Of a stretch of DNA of 64,000 nucleotides, positions 21,016-32,198 are shown one piece after another. Under the pieces are notes generated by a model. That model ran no database searches. It was not told the DNA's origin and saw only the letters and a program-made list of their open reading frames with translations. The translations under genes and the position numbers were made by a program. Each line of letters begins with the position of its first letter. The stretch's first letter is position 1. Source of the stretch: Onchidella celtica. Taxonomy: Eukaryota > Mollusca > Gastropoda > Systellommatophora > Onchidiidae. The stretch lies in NCBI GenBank assembly GCA_963931925.1, contig OZ007571.1:42908279-42972278 (forward strand), written 5' to 3'.

Positions 21016-21433
21016 TAAAGGCGACGTTCAGCACACCGCATACTAGCGTAGAACAGTGACAGATGGAACAATAATAAAGGAATTATTACGTTATCCCCTG
21101 ATTTGATCATCCAGCATTGCTGTTTAATTTGCATTTTACTATTTAAATGAAAAATTGGCTCCAATTAGCTTCTGAAACGAAAACGACGCTGTGGTGTCTC
21201 CAAAGCCTATTTATTAGCAAATAGGCTCGAATATTATCAGTATAAACTGTGATGTTATCTAGCAAGACAATTTTGATTTAGTGGTAACTAGAATTTGCGT
21301 CTGGATTAGATCTTGAAACAAGGTAAGCATTGCAAACATTGTGTCGTATTGCTTAATCTTCAGCAGCCCTAACGATGCAGGTCGCTGTTGTCCTGTGACG
21401 GCAGTACACTATTTAACAAGTATGTATACTAGA
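21016..21433. other. Unassigned DNA
   Basis: No feature seen. Confidence 0.4.
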
Positions 21434-22046
21434 AAAAGTGACTGATTTCAAATACCTAGGATCACATAAATCGCAAGATGGAAGCTGCTCAAAGGACATA
21501 AACACAAGGATAGGAATGGCAAAACACAAAATGGTTCAACTAAACAACATTTGGAAGGATAGAGGCACACCAACGGACCTCAAAGTGAACATACTTAAGT
21601 GCTTGATCTGGCCAGTCCTACTATATGGTTGTGAAGCCTGGACACTCAAAAAGGCAGACATAACAAGATTGGAGGCAGCTGAAATGTGGCTTTACAGAAG
21701 GCTACTCAGAATAAGTTGGACAGAAAGGAGAACAAATACAAGCATCTTAGAACAGCTTGGCACCACCAGAAGAATAACACCTGAAATAAATAAAAGAAGA
21801 CTTGCATACATCGGCCACGCGGCCCGAAACAAAAGCACGGCCCTTATGATATCAATCCTTCAAGGAAAGACAGAAACAAAGAGAAAACAAGGAAGACCAC
21901 CCATTACATATCACGATAACATCAAGAAAGTCAGCCAGCTGGAAATAAGTGAACTAACTAGGAAAGCTAAGGACAGGATTGGGTGGAGGAGATTTTGTCG
22001 TGACATCCACTGTAGCAGCTAACATCGATGACGATGAAGCCGACAG
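21434..22046 (+). pseudogene. RTE-like LINE reverse transcriptase, 3' fragment 1
   Basis: 194-codon frame 21438-22022 carrying the C-terminal part of an RTE-type reverse transcriptase: FKYLGSHKSQDGSCSKDI, IWPVLLYGCEAWTLKKA, RRLLRISWTERRTN, KRRLAYIGHAARN and KRKQGRPPITYHD. The catalytic palm is absent (5' truncation). The 3' end shows CATCGATGACGATGA, a short GATGA-like tail typical of RTE-related LINEs. The first Met listed is arbitrary. Confidence 0.85.
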
Positions 22047-22640
22047 GTGACAGGTGAGGTGTATACCTGTATAACCGAAATCCTTGCAAGAGCTGCACAA
22101 ACAACAGCAGCAGTGGCGAAGCTCAAGCCCATCTGGAGAGACCAAAACATCTCTCTCAGGTCCAAGGTCAAGCTCCTGCATGCACTGGTCATCTCCATCT
22201 TCCTGTATGCATGCGAATCCTGGACACTGAATGCAGAGCTACAAAGGAAGATCCAGGCAGTGGAGATGAGATGCCTCAGAAGACTTCTTGGCATCTTATA
22301 CATGGACCACATCACCAAGGAAGAAGTCCGATAAACTATCACCCGACAAGTAGAGCATTATGAAGACCTGCTGACCACAGTCAAGAAAAGGAAGCTCAGA
22401 TGGTATGGGCATGTGACAAGATCAGATAGGCTCTCTAAGACCATACCACAAGGAGCAGTGCAAGGGAAGAGAAGGCGAGGCAGACTGAGGAAGAAATGGG
22501 CAGACAACATTGCAGAATGGACCAAGATGAGCTTGCCCACAACCCAGGCACTCCCCCACAACCGCCACAAATGGAGCCAGCTGGTGCAGCATTCATCACT
22601 GCAGTGCCCCTACGACCCCGGCGGGTTATGGGATCAGTGA
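22047..22640 (+). pseudogene. RTE-like LINE reverse transcriptase, 3' fragment 2
   Basis: A second, different LINE tail joined directly to fragment 1. Motifs are LKPIWRDQNISLRSK, IFLYACESWTLNAEL, RRLLGILYMDHITKEEVR, RRKLRWYGHV-like KKRKLRWYGHVTRSDRLSK and GKRRRGRLRKKWADNIAEW, ending GLWDQ. The frame runs through to 22640 with one in-frame stop just after EEVR (about 22333). This is the widespread coral/tick/mollusc RTE-type tail. 5'-truncated and non-functional. Confidence 0.85.
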
Positions 22641-22728
22641 CAGTGTCAGATACCCGTATATATCTCCGAAAGCCCAAATTATTCTTCATGTAATAACCAA
22701 ACAATGCATATTTCATGTTAAATACATT

Positions 22729-22919
22729 CCCAGCCAGCAGCCCTATGGAAATCCGACTCAAGTTTGCACATAAGAATGACATCGTTCCTGTATAGGTCCA
22801 CTGGTTACAGCATTGCACTGATGTCGGACTGAGGTAGGGAACCCACGGGCCCGCCCCTATGGTAATCCAACAGATCCTCCAAAAATCTACATCAGACTGA
22901 TGAAGGGTTGCTGGCTGGG
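22729..22919. mobile_element. MITE family M, copy 3 (intact ends)
   Basis: 191 bp from CCCAGCCAGCAGCC to GGTTGCTGGCTGGG; the termini are inverted repeats of about 14 bp. It has internal CACTGATGTCGGACTGA and ACATCAGACTGATG segments that can pair. It encodes nothing. Confidence 0.85.
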
Positions 22920-24332
22920 TTTGTATTAGGAAACGAGTTGCCACTACAACTGTATCCTTTCGCAATATTAATGTGTGTGGCAATTTTTAACCAACTTAAA
23001 ATCTGAAATTAGTCCTTTTTGGCCACATCATCCATTTTTAAGATTTGTTACCCAGTGTTATACAAGGTTGGTTTAATGACAAAAGGGCAAATAGATGTCA
23101 ACATTGTACAACGAAAAGGTGAAAACTTTACTTCTCTGTATGACGAAGGAGCAAACCGCCAAAATCAGTGTTGCAAGAAATTCACTTTTGAAAATTTTGT
23201 GCTACTCTCACCAATGATTTCTCGCCTTTTTTGGCATACTACATAACACAAAAACTAAACGAGATTTATCCAAATTGCTTGTGTTGGGTAAAGTCCCCTG
23301 CAATATACTTTTGATAACCACAAGAGAGTAAATATCTCAAATTTGACTTATTCGCCCCTTTGTCATACAGATAAGTTAGTGTTCACCTTTTCGTTGTGCA
23401 GCTGTTGTTGCCTATCGGCCCCTTTTGTCATGAAACCGACGAAATGTTGATCACTGAGTATCAAGGAGTAATGGATTTGTTTGGGATATTTTAATTTTTG
23501 TTTTCATAAAGGACACTGATTCACAGCCCTTCAGGCCCTGCCGATGAGCATTTGGAAATTGGATAATTTAGCTCGTACTTTCCAGTATTGACAGAATTCA
23601 ATTGAGGTCCCTTGGTTACATCAATAACAGTGTTAACCTTTACACATCACCTCGCGCTATGCTTAAGCACCCCAGTGTTATGACTTTATTGCTATGTTAG
23701 TTTCTCTTTTTCTTCAGACTCCTATAAGATAAGTCTACTCTTCACATTCATGACTGGCGCAGGAGCTGTCACTATCTGAAATTGGAGTTCTGTGCAACAG
23801 TTATCATGGGCTGGATGATACAAAGCAAGAACAGCAAATTATTCCAGAGCATTGGTAAATACAAACAAATGAAAGACATTTTACTCATATTTTATGCCAC
23901 AACTATTTCCTGTTTATTCCGTTACCTTGACATTTTTTATATTTTCTAGTCATTCATTTTTTCTTTCTTCAATTGACGCAAAACACAAGTCATAGATAAA
24001 ACACGTCTTACGCCAAAATACCAAGCAAAACAAAATGGAGATGAGATATTCAAGAGTGGAAAAAGAGCAGAATTGAAACATGAAACCCAACTAATCAAAG
24101 AGTTTATGAGCAGTTAGCTTGTAATGTCACACCGAATTGATACGCTTCACTTAAATCTTCATATCATATTCAGATCAACTGTCATTTGCAATATAACAGG
24201 TTAAGTATGGTATTTCAGATAACAAAGTGCTTATTTGCAGACATCTGCGAAGAAGATCCTGATCTCATTCGCAGATGGGAAGTTTCTTGGTTTTGTGATG
24301 TCTACTATGGAAAAGTTCTCCCGCATTCCGCA
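22920..24332. other. Unassigned DNA
   Basis: Two short segments about 300 bp apart (near 23100-23160 and 23340-23400) mention the same words in opposite orientation (ACAACGAAAAGGTGAA and TTCACCTTTTCGTTGT), so 23105-23400 is a loose inverted repeat. A segment at 23744-23855 has a pyrimidine tract plus CAG before it and GGTAAAT after it, but its frame is weak. Confidence 0.4.
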
Positions 24333-24430
24333 GTCTGCGATGGCGCAATGGCTAGTATCTGCGGTTATCCGTCGGAGACTATGGGTCTGGTCCGTCTTGG
24401 GTTCAATCCCACACTGCAGCATTTTTTTTT
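24333..24430 (+). ncRNA. tRNA-derived SINE head or tRNA pseudogene
   Basis: An A-box-like TGGCGCAATGG at 24341 and a B-box-like GGGTTCAATCCC at 24399 lie about 58 bp apart. A T-run from 24422 could end Pol III transcription. The spacing is slightly long for a tRNA (as with a long variable arm) and a clean acceptor stem is not obvious, so a SINE or decayed tRNA is likelier than a working gene. Confidence 0.45.
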
Positions 24431-25059
24431 TAACCTAGCATTGCTCAATTTTCGGAAAAAAGAATTTTTTAAATCAAAATTGATGTCGTGGGGAAATTGA
24501 TCAATGTTAGTAGTGTGCTCCAGATTACTTTATTCCTGTTCACTGAACGGGACACAAATAAAAATGTAAATCAAATTTCAAACATGTAAAGAATTTCTTT
24601 TAGTCAGTGTGAACTGAACAGCTCATTTCCCTCCAGGGTAATCTGGAGCTATTTGCCATGTTTTGTTTTATTCCTTTCTTTGTTTCCATGGAAGTTTAAT
24701 TCATTTTTATTTGCTCTATCTGACTTTCTCTTTGATTTCACACCCCACAAAATAATAATTCATCTAAAAAAATTTGTAAAAAAATTGAAAAAATCCTAGT
24801 CACAATTTTATACTCTGAAGCAAAGCAACGATGATCAGTGGGGGAAAAGCACAGAAAAACGTGACAAAAAAAAAGTCAGATCATTCGGATCCTCGAACAG
24901 CCCCCACAACTCGGCAGGCGAGTTTACTTCTGGTAGGTTTTTGGAGTAGAAAAAAGGAATGAGTGGCAGTGGAGGACGTACTCCTCTGGCTTTCCGATTT
25001 TTGCTTTCCGATTTCCCCTTGACACGCTGTTTGTTTACATTGGTCCGTTTTCTGAATGA
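24431..25059. other. Unassigned DNA
   Basis: AT-rich; no supported feature. Confidence 0.4.
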
Positions 25060-25063
25060 GAAG

Positions 25064-26466
25064 TGATGTGCATTGCTTGTTTTGGTCATGTGATTGGGAT
25101 GGACACTCGGGTGGCCGCCGCTGGCCTCTCACTCGTTCAGCGAAGGAATTGTACGTTTCAGCTTTTCAGTGTATGTATGCGAAGTGTCACGATTAAGGTT
25201 GATGGCCTTGTACGCCACGAGTATAGAGGGGGTAAACTTAGTAGGGGAGAAGGGGAGTTTAAAGTTGCTGAAGAGCATGAAAGTTTACTATCACGAGGAA
25301 GGTCGGTGGCCTTGTGCACCACGAGTCTAGAGGGGGTGAGCTTAGCAGGGGAAAACACGGTTTTTAACATTGTTGACGAGCGTGAAGAGATACACACGTC
25401 TCGCTTTAAATTAGTCGCATGTGCAAAAACCTCGGGAGTATAACTGGAGGAAAAGCTCGACACATGGGGTTCCCAAAATTATTCATTCCAAGAGGAAGAC
25501 GCAGAAAGTATCGGTCCGGGCGACAAGTGGAAGGTCGTGCCATGGGGACCAGAAGTGTTAGGTGTGTGAGGGATCCATGATGTTCACATTTATTTCCCAG
25601 TAAGAAGAATTTATCGGTCCGGGCGACAAGTGAAAGGTCGTGCCATGGGGACCAGAAGTTAAGGAGTCCTGATGACGGGATGGGAACCCTTCAGGAGCTC
25701 GTGATTTGCGATGGCGGGTGTGAACCGTCTGTGTGCTATGTGTTTGCAGAAGTTGAGGAGTCCTGATGACGGGATGGGAACCCTCCAGGAGCTCGTGATT
25801 TGCGATGGCGGGTGTGAACCGTCTGTGTGCTATGTGTTTGCAGAAGTTAAGGAGTCCTGATGACGGGATGGGAACCCTTCAGGAGCTCGTGATTTGCGAT
25901 GGCGGGTGTGAACCGTCTGTGTGCTATGTGTTTGCAGAAGTTGAGGAGTCCTGATGACGGGATGGGAACCCTTCAGGAGCTCGTGATCTACGACGGCGGG
26001 TGTGAACTGTGATTTCTTGTTTGTGTGAAGCCAGGGGCGTCTGTTTCCCCTTTTATCGTTGAAGCTAGAGATCTAGGAAGGATCGTTTGAACTCTGGAGA
26101 CGTGAAACTGCATCAACGAGGAGAGCAGCTGTTGACAGAGACTATTGAGTATACGTAATTAAGTTTATGGACAAAGGGGTTAGATCTAGATGCGAGTTGG
26201 GGAGTAGAGAGTAGCCATGATCCCCAAGAGTGAATTTCAACTATCTCTGTTTTTATGATTGTATTTTTGATTATCATGAATTGAATGTTTTGACACAAGT
26301 TTTGTCATGCATTTAGAATTAAATATCGTTTAATTTAAATCTCACTCCATGTGTCCGTTGATCGCTGGTCTGCTTGCTTGGCTTGTTAGCTGGGTTTGAA
26401 AGGTAAAGAAGTTAAGTGCACATCACACACGTGGTCGTGACAATCTTCACGCACGTGATCGTGACA
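25064..26466 (+). repeat. Probable solo LTR (about 1.4 kb)
   Basis: Starts TGATGTGCATTG and ends GTGATCGTGACA, flanked by GAAG on both sides (25060-25063 and 26467-26470). It contains local duplications (GTCCGGGCGACAAGTG at 25516 and 25618; a CACGAGT(A/C)TAGAGGGGGT block twice) and the 94-bp tandem array. No internal coding region is attached, so a solo LTR is the simplest reading. The boundaries are tentative. Confidence 0.45.
25655..26030 (+). repeat. 94-bp tandem repeat, 4 copies
   Basis: Units start at 25655, 25749, 25843 and 25937, each opening GAAGTT(A/G)AGGAGTCCTGATG. The first three are almost identical and the last diverges near its end. Each unit ends in GTGTGCTATGTGTTTGCAG, resembling a splice acceptor. 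A 94-bp period is not a multiple of three, so it is not a protein repeat. Confidence 0.92.
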
Positions 26467-28519
26467 GAAGTTAATCTGATCTTTCTAGACTTTGATCACT
26501 CGCTAAAATTCAGAGGGCTTTGGTTCTCGCCTGCTCGTTGTGGTACTTCGGCGATTTTGTATCCCATAGACAGCTCTAGCCATCAAAAATGTTTTGGTGA
26601 AAATTTCATCGATAGCTCGAACGCCATTTTAAGGAGCTCTTCCTAAATAAAAATCACAAACCAAAAATCCATCTGCGAATAAGCGTGGCCTTGAGATAAA
26701 CAATACATGTACGTTCCGATGGTACAGCTTTGCTATGGATATATGCAAAAATTCTCAAAAACTGGCAAGCATCATTTGAATGCTTTGGGAGAACAAACAT
26801 TGTTACAGTCATCATAAAGAGAAGAGGAGCGGACGAGATTTTGATGAAGATAAACTTCACTTGTTGTGCACTTTTCTAGCAAGATAAGAAATAAGATGAA
26901 TATTATGGATTGTGAGAAGGTAAAAAAGGTCCGCCAGTTTTTGCTTTTTTTGTTTACAGTTTAAATTTTCAAGGCAACTACTTTTCAATCATTTAATATT
27001 ATCCGCTGACAGAAATTTTGTAAACTTTCAATCATTATGAATGTGTGGAAATGATTCAAGTTGTGGACGCTGCACCAATATTAAGTATGAATATTAGAGC
27101 TGAATATGCCTTTTGAAAATGAAATGAATGTCAATGTAAGCAAAGGTGAACTTTAGTGTCCATTTGAGTGTTTTATACTTTTTTCATGTTCTACAAACGA
27201 ATAGGTACCACTTCAAACAGAAAGGAATCTGTACAAAAAACTGTTATTACAGGTGCCGAGACATATAGGATCATCCACATATTCAGCAAGACGGATAAAT
27301 TTTTTAAAAGTTCTAAAATAAGCCACTGCCCACCCCCACAATCATACACTCAAGATGTCTTTTCCACACCAATCACCTGTTGGGGAAGTAGTCTGTTGTG
27401 AAGACAACTGATGAAAGAAAGCAGGTTTTATGTTAGCAGTGCACATTTTACCCTGTGCGCACCATGGCATGCAATGTATTGATGGGCATGGTTTGAATAA
27501 CTTAGTTGAGTTTTTGCGATTTGAATAAGATATGCTGATTCGAATCACCATCGAGTTGGTGAGTTTTTTATATTATAGATTTGATGGATGCCGAGAACAT
27601 TTCGCACAGTTGTCTTTTTTGTTTTATTTCTATATCCAAATGACAATTTCCTTGTATTTTTATAATTCTCATTATTGTTGTTTGTCATCAGGCCTGGTAT
27701 CATTTGAGTCTGGGGTAGTATATTTGTTCTGTAAGATTTTCTTTGGTTCATTCTTATTCACCAAATGTACAGCTATTGTTGAGTCCGAGTTCACAACTGC
27801 ATCAATTCCTTCAATGTTCTATTGTTTCTTGGGTTCATTTGTATCTTGTTCGCAGTTTTGAAGGTCAGTGAGTTGAAAATGTTAAGGGATAAGGATGCTC
27901 ATGACCCTTTCCTTCCCATGTTAATTTCGACATCGCCTATAGTTCATTTAACAACGAATTTATTATTAGGGATCTGACATGAAGTCATTCTAAAGTCTAG
28001 TACAGATTAAAGAAAAAATTAATTAAAATACATGCATGGAAAGAAGGGGGTGGGGGTGGGGTGTGTGAGGGGTGGGGGGTCTGCTGATTGTAATGAGGAA
28101 AATGTTATATCAAGAACAGGGATGGAGACACAGGAGAATTTTCGAAAAATAGGCATTGATTTTGATGTCATATTCAACGATGTCATTTGTAATCGAATAA
28201 ATAAATAGTATCGATTCCACTTCCAGTTTGAAGGAAATACTAAAATTAAGTCAAGGGCAAAGGACGATAATCATGTGATGGGGGTATAGTCTTTTTGAGA
28301 ATGCAAAACTATGAAGCTATGCTGTATCGGAAGATATTGATCTTACAAAATATTAATAAGCATAAACGTTTGAATTAAAACAAGATGTTTTTAGCAATGT
28401 TGACAAAGGTATGGATTTAATATCTGAGTTTATGCATAATGAGGTCAAACCCATAACGGCAGACAATGTGTGGATTCTGTGTCATATAAGAAAAACCAAA
28501 ATTTATTTATAGTACAGAA
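26467..28519. other. Unassigned DNA
   Basis: Two kilobases without a supported gene or repeat end; G-rich run near 28046-28080. Confidence 0.45.
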
Positions 28520-28893
28520 CAGCCACTTTGGGGAAACTCTGGTGGCTACTGGCTCCTGCTTCCATGTAGCGTCGAGGTCGGCGGTCGACCAAGGTACTCG
28601 CACGGCTAGTCATGCCCAACTAGCCTGTAAAGCTTAGGGTCTGGCGAGTTTCCTCCCTTAAGGCGCTACTGAGGGACTGAGAGTCGGGGTGGAGTTTGGT
28701 CGGGGGTAGGCCGGACAAAACATACGGGTTAGAACCTACTTCCTTAGATCTTGAGGGGCAACTGGTACTTTAGTATAGACTTAGGATCGTCCATGTCATG
28801 GGAAAAGTGCTCTCGCAACCACATATTCAAACGGCACACGTAATGTAGCTAAGTAGGGTAATGTGTGGCGGAGTCCCTGTGCCACTTTTTTTT
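28520..28893. repeat. GC-richer block ending in a T-run, possible SINE on minus strand
   Basis: Base composition changes sharply against the AT-rich flanks. The block ends in a T-run at 28886-28898, which reads as an A-rich start on the minus strand. No clear Pol III boxes were found, so the nature of the repeat is unknown. Confidence 0.3.
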
Positions 28894-29076
28894 TTTTCTT
28901 AAAATTTCCCGAATAGTAATCACTACACAAATAAGTGTGTTGTCTTAGAGTGAGCGTTTCTATTTTTAATGCTCAAAGAATCTTAAAGAAGGTATAATAC
29001 ATTTTTCTTTTTTTCTCGAGTTAGAGCAATCTCCTATCATTCATAAACATTGTACAGCTGTTATCTCTGGTCCGTG

Positions 29077-30022
29077 GACCGTTACTGGTCCGTGGATCAA
29101 TTGGTACCGGGCCTCACAAGAAACATTTAATTACTTCCATTTTATCTAGTACAAAACTGGCTTACCTGTGTGACATATTCAGCCTGCTCAATGAACTCAA
29201 TCTGTCCCTTCAGGGGAAAAGACAACTGTTTTCAAGTTGGCAGACAATGTAGCTGCATTAATTTTAAAGCCAAACTGGAGTTGTGGGGACGACGTGTGAA
29301 CAGAGGCATTTTGGACATGTTTCAAATTGCAAACATTAGCGGGGATTTTGGGCGAGACTGAGCCTTCATTCTCCCAGTTGGTGCATGATCATATTTCTTT
29401 GCTTTTAAAAGAGTTCGAGCGCTACTTCCCAACCACAAAAGGAATGGATCTGCGACCCATTTGACAACAAACAAGGCAAATCTAGAATGTCTGTGCAAGA
29501 AGGTCAACTGCTGGAGATTGCAAATGACTGTAGCCTTAAAACTATGTTCGAAACAACAACTATGCCGGTGTTCAGGATTAAAGTCATGGTGGAATACCCT
29601 GAGATCGCCACCACAGCACTTAAGACCCTATTGCCATTTCCAACATCCTATCTGTTGAGAGCAGGGTTTTCTGCAGTGACGGCAACAAAACAAAACAACG
29701 GAGTGAACTGGACATAAGCAATACACTTCGGGTGTCATTGTTTCCTATTAATTACCCCCACATGGAACCGTCTCGTTGCAGAAAAACAAGCTCAGGGTTC
29801 TCATTGATTTAGCCTTCTAGTGAGTTAAAATGTTAAATCACTGTTTTTCGGTGTAACTGTATTTTATTTTGAGGGCATGTTTAAAAACAATTAAATCAAA
29901 ATTATTAAATTAAAACAATCTAAAATATAAACAATCAACCCCCCCCCCCCCCCAGCGGGTTGCAGCTAAAAGTATCAAATGTTGACCGGTCCGCGGCGAT
30001 AAAAAGGTTGGGGACCATTGTT
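29077..30022 (+). mobile_element. hAT DNA transposon relic
   Basis: Ends carry GGTCCGTGGACC/CCGGTCCGCGG motifs, and the right end GGTTGGGGACCATTG matches hAT MITE termini such as the one at 35.7 kb. The left terminus is eroded or truncated. It encodes the transposase relic described separately. Confidence 0.7.
29157..29806 (+). pseudogene. hAT transposase relic (ZBED5/SCAND3-like C-terminal half)
   Basis: Conceptual pieces in different frames match the C-terminal half of hAT transposases of the ZBED5 type. In order: LAYLCDIFSLLNELNLSLQG, a KLELWGRR segment, LLKEFERYFPTTKGMDLRP, LLEIANDCSLKTMFE, FRIKVMVEYPEIATTALKTL, the hAT dimerisation signature LPFPTSYLLRAGFSAVTATK, and an end reading VAEKQAQGSH. 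Several frame changes and stops are present, and the N-terminal zinc finger and catalytic core are absent, so it is dead. Confidence 0.8.
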
Positions 30023-30060
30023 TTAAGGAACCTGTCACCAGTGTGAACCAAATGATACCA

Positions 30061-30887
30061 GGCCTGCGGACCGATGGGGAGCGGGTCGATTATGTCTTTT
30101 CAGTTTAATGAGGCTATATCAGAGATGATGTTTGATCCGCCCTTGGACAACCATTATAATTAGACTTACATGTATTCTAATTACTATAAACGCCAGGAGA
30201 TGTTAGATGGAATGGACCCAGTCCTGAACAGATCCATACTTTGGACGTCTCATACCTTGCATCCCCTATCTCATGGGCAATCGTATTAGTCTTGTCAGGA
30301 GGTCCTCTGCCCATCCGCGCCAGTCAAGAAAACACACTAAAGAGGGAACTTTTGAGCGGGCTTATCAAAAGGTTGGGTTTAGTATTTGTGTCAGACAAAG
30401 AAAGAAGAAAGAAAGCATGAAAACGTGGGTTAGGGGAGGTCTTCATCATATTATGTTTGTTAACTTTTTGGTAAGTGACGCGGACGGGGGGAAGACCTTC
30501 CGTCTTGTCCCCGTAATATCCCTAATGAGTGACACCCATTGGAACACCTCCTTAACTTGCTCTAATCTAAGAAAGATTTCTGTTTGAGAAGGGGATGGAC
30601 TTTAAAAGTAAAATTCGAACCCTCGTCACTTGAATCCTATGACAATAATATACATCTATGCCAAAATAGCGACTGACAGGAATGTAGAATAACTGGGCAT
30701 GCATTGTATTTCAGTCTATTCAAATTATTGTTTGACCTTGCCTTTAGAGAGATTTTAGTAACGTGTTCTTTTTTGCTTTTCTTTCTTTTCGCTTTCTTGC
30801 TGCTTCTTTCTTCAAACTTCACGATTTTGAGCACTGTTTTGAGTGGGTTGATGTTCCAGTCTAACAATATGATTGTCTCATTTACAG
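30061..30887. other. Unassigned DNA
   Basis: Frame 30273-30587 is open but unrecognised. Confidence 0.4.
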
Positions 30888-30984
30888 TTTGGAGAACGTG
30901 CAGTTTTTTCTGCCTCTCCGCTTATCGAATCCACTGACCTGTGGAATACCGTATTGAATCTGCCCAAAGCTGGGGCACAGAGAG
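30888..30984 (+). CDS. Candidate host exon, 97 bp
   Basis: Preceded by CTCATTTACAG and followed by GTGAGTTAG, both good splice consensus. Only one frame is open (FGERAVFSASPLIESTD then LWNTVLNLPKAGAQR). I do not recognise the protein. The same frame stays open past the donor to about 31048, so it could instead be part of an unspliced relic. Confidence 0.3.
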
Positions 30985-31217
30985 GTGAGTTAGTCTTCTC
31001 TAGGGATCTTTTTTATAGTAAACACCCACCTCGGCAATTGCCTGCCTAGAATTCCAGCTAAAGGCACATGACTTTTCCTTTTTATTCACTGTGTGAAAAC
31101 ATGAGCTTATTTTTTAATGAAATTGGGAGGCGCATACTTGACATGTGCAGGAAAAAGTTTTGGGGGCTTGCACTTTGACCAGAGTGTGAAATTGTCTTTG
31201 AAGACTGGCTCATTTTG

Positions 31218-31310
31218 GGAATCATCCTATCTTTCATAAACATTGTACAGCTGTTATCTCTGGTCTTTTACGGAACCTGTTACCAGTGTGAACCATTATA
31301 TTAGTCTGGC
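31218..31310. repeat. Dispersed repeat R, copy 2
   Basis: CATAAACATTGTACAGCTG, then TTATCTCTGGTC, then GGAACCTGTTACCAGTGTG matches both sides of the hAT insertion at 29.0-30.1 kb. Confidence 0.75.
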
Positions 31311-31399
31311 ACGGTCCACCATTGTCCAGTGGTACTGCTACTTTGATGATATATGTTCCCACAATTTAATCAGTAATCCTTACCACATTAGGGGCCCTG

Positions 31400-31785
31400 G
31401 GCCAGGTCGTTGAGATTGACAAGAGTTTGGAGGCAAATAGAAAGCAGAAAAAGATTAGATCTGCCCCTACTCTGCTGCCATTCGTTACCAGAAAATTTGC
31501 TCCTGGCAACGTAATTCATTCTGATGTATTGCCATCATACAGTAGTATTGCAACTGTTCCAGTGCAACCTCTTTTTGAGCACTGGGTGGTATTTCACATC
31601 AAGAACTTTATGGATCCCGTGACAGGTATTTGCACCAGTTTATTGCAAAAACTGTAAAAGGCGGTTCAAAACATGTGGCTGGTGTGTTCTGGTCATTTGA
31701 ATGAATTCATGTGGGGGGAGAGATTCGGAAAGAACCCACAGGATTGTTTGAATAATATTCTTCTCCACCGTAATCTACCATAATT
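31400..31785 (+). pseudogene. Merlin / ISXO2-type (IS1595) transposase relic
   Basis: Reads VVEIDKSLE (first DDE-region Asp), then after an apparent internal deletion SAPTLLPFVTRKFAPGNV, IHSDVLPSYSSI (second Asp) and VVFHIKNFMDPVTGICT. In another frame it ends LNEFMWGERFGKNPQDC. This order is typical of ISXO2-like DDE transposases, known in animals as Merlin. At least one deletion and one frame change disable it. No terminal repeats were located. Confidence 0.75.
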
Positions 31786-32198
31786 ATATATATTTTTTCC
31801 CCACTTAATTAGTGTAACTGAAGTGGTGCATTTTGTCTTATACCATTCATAAAATGGGACAGTTACTAGAGATACACTCTTTATTGGACGGTGCTTACAT
31901 GGTTCCGAAACAGCAATGGCGGTAGGCCTGGGACACTGAATGGGGTAGTGGTTTGGGGATGGATAGTAGAAATAGGTTGAAAAGGAAGTATTTTAGGTTT
32001 TTATTTTAGGAGGTTTCGCTGCTCTTGGCATTCACACCTCACTTTTCTTGCTTTAATTTTTCTTGTTCTTGTTTCTGTGTATTTTTGTGGTTGGGATTAG
32101 TTCTTTTTTTGTTATTTAGAATTTTGCCTTGTTGGGCCTGCTCTTCTCAATTTTCAGTCCCAGAGGTATCTTTAAAGCCCCTCACAAAATGTTCAAGC
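31786..32198. other. Unassigned DNA
   Basis: No supported feature; T-rich. Confidence 0.4.

Larger units (their letters stand above)
29023..30060. repeat. Dispersed repeat R (copy 1), split by a hAT element
   Basis: The left piece CATAAACATTGTACAGCTG... (29042-29076) and right piece GGAACCTGTCACCAGTGTG... (30028-30060) are adjacent in the second copy at 31228-31300. That copy therefore shows the state before the hAT element arrived. Confidence 0.7.
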
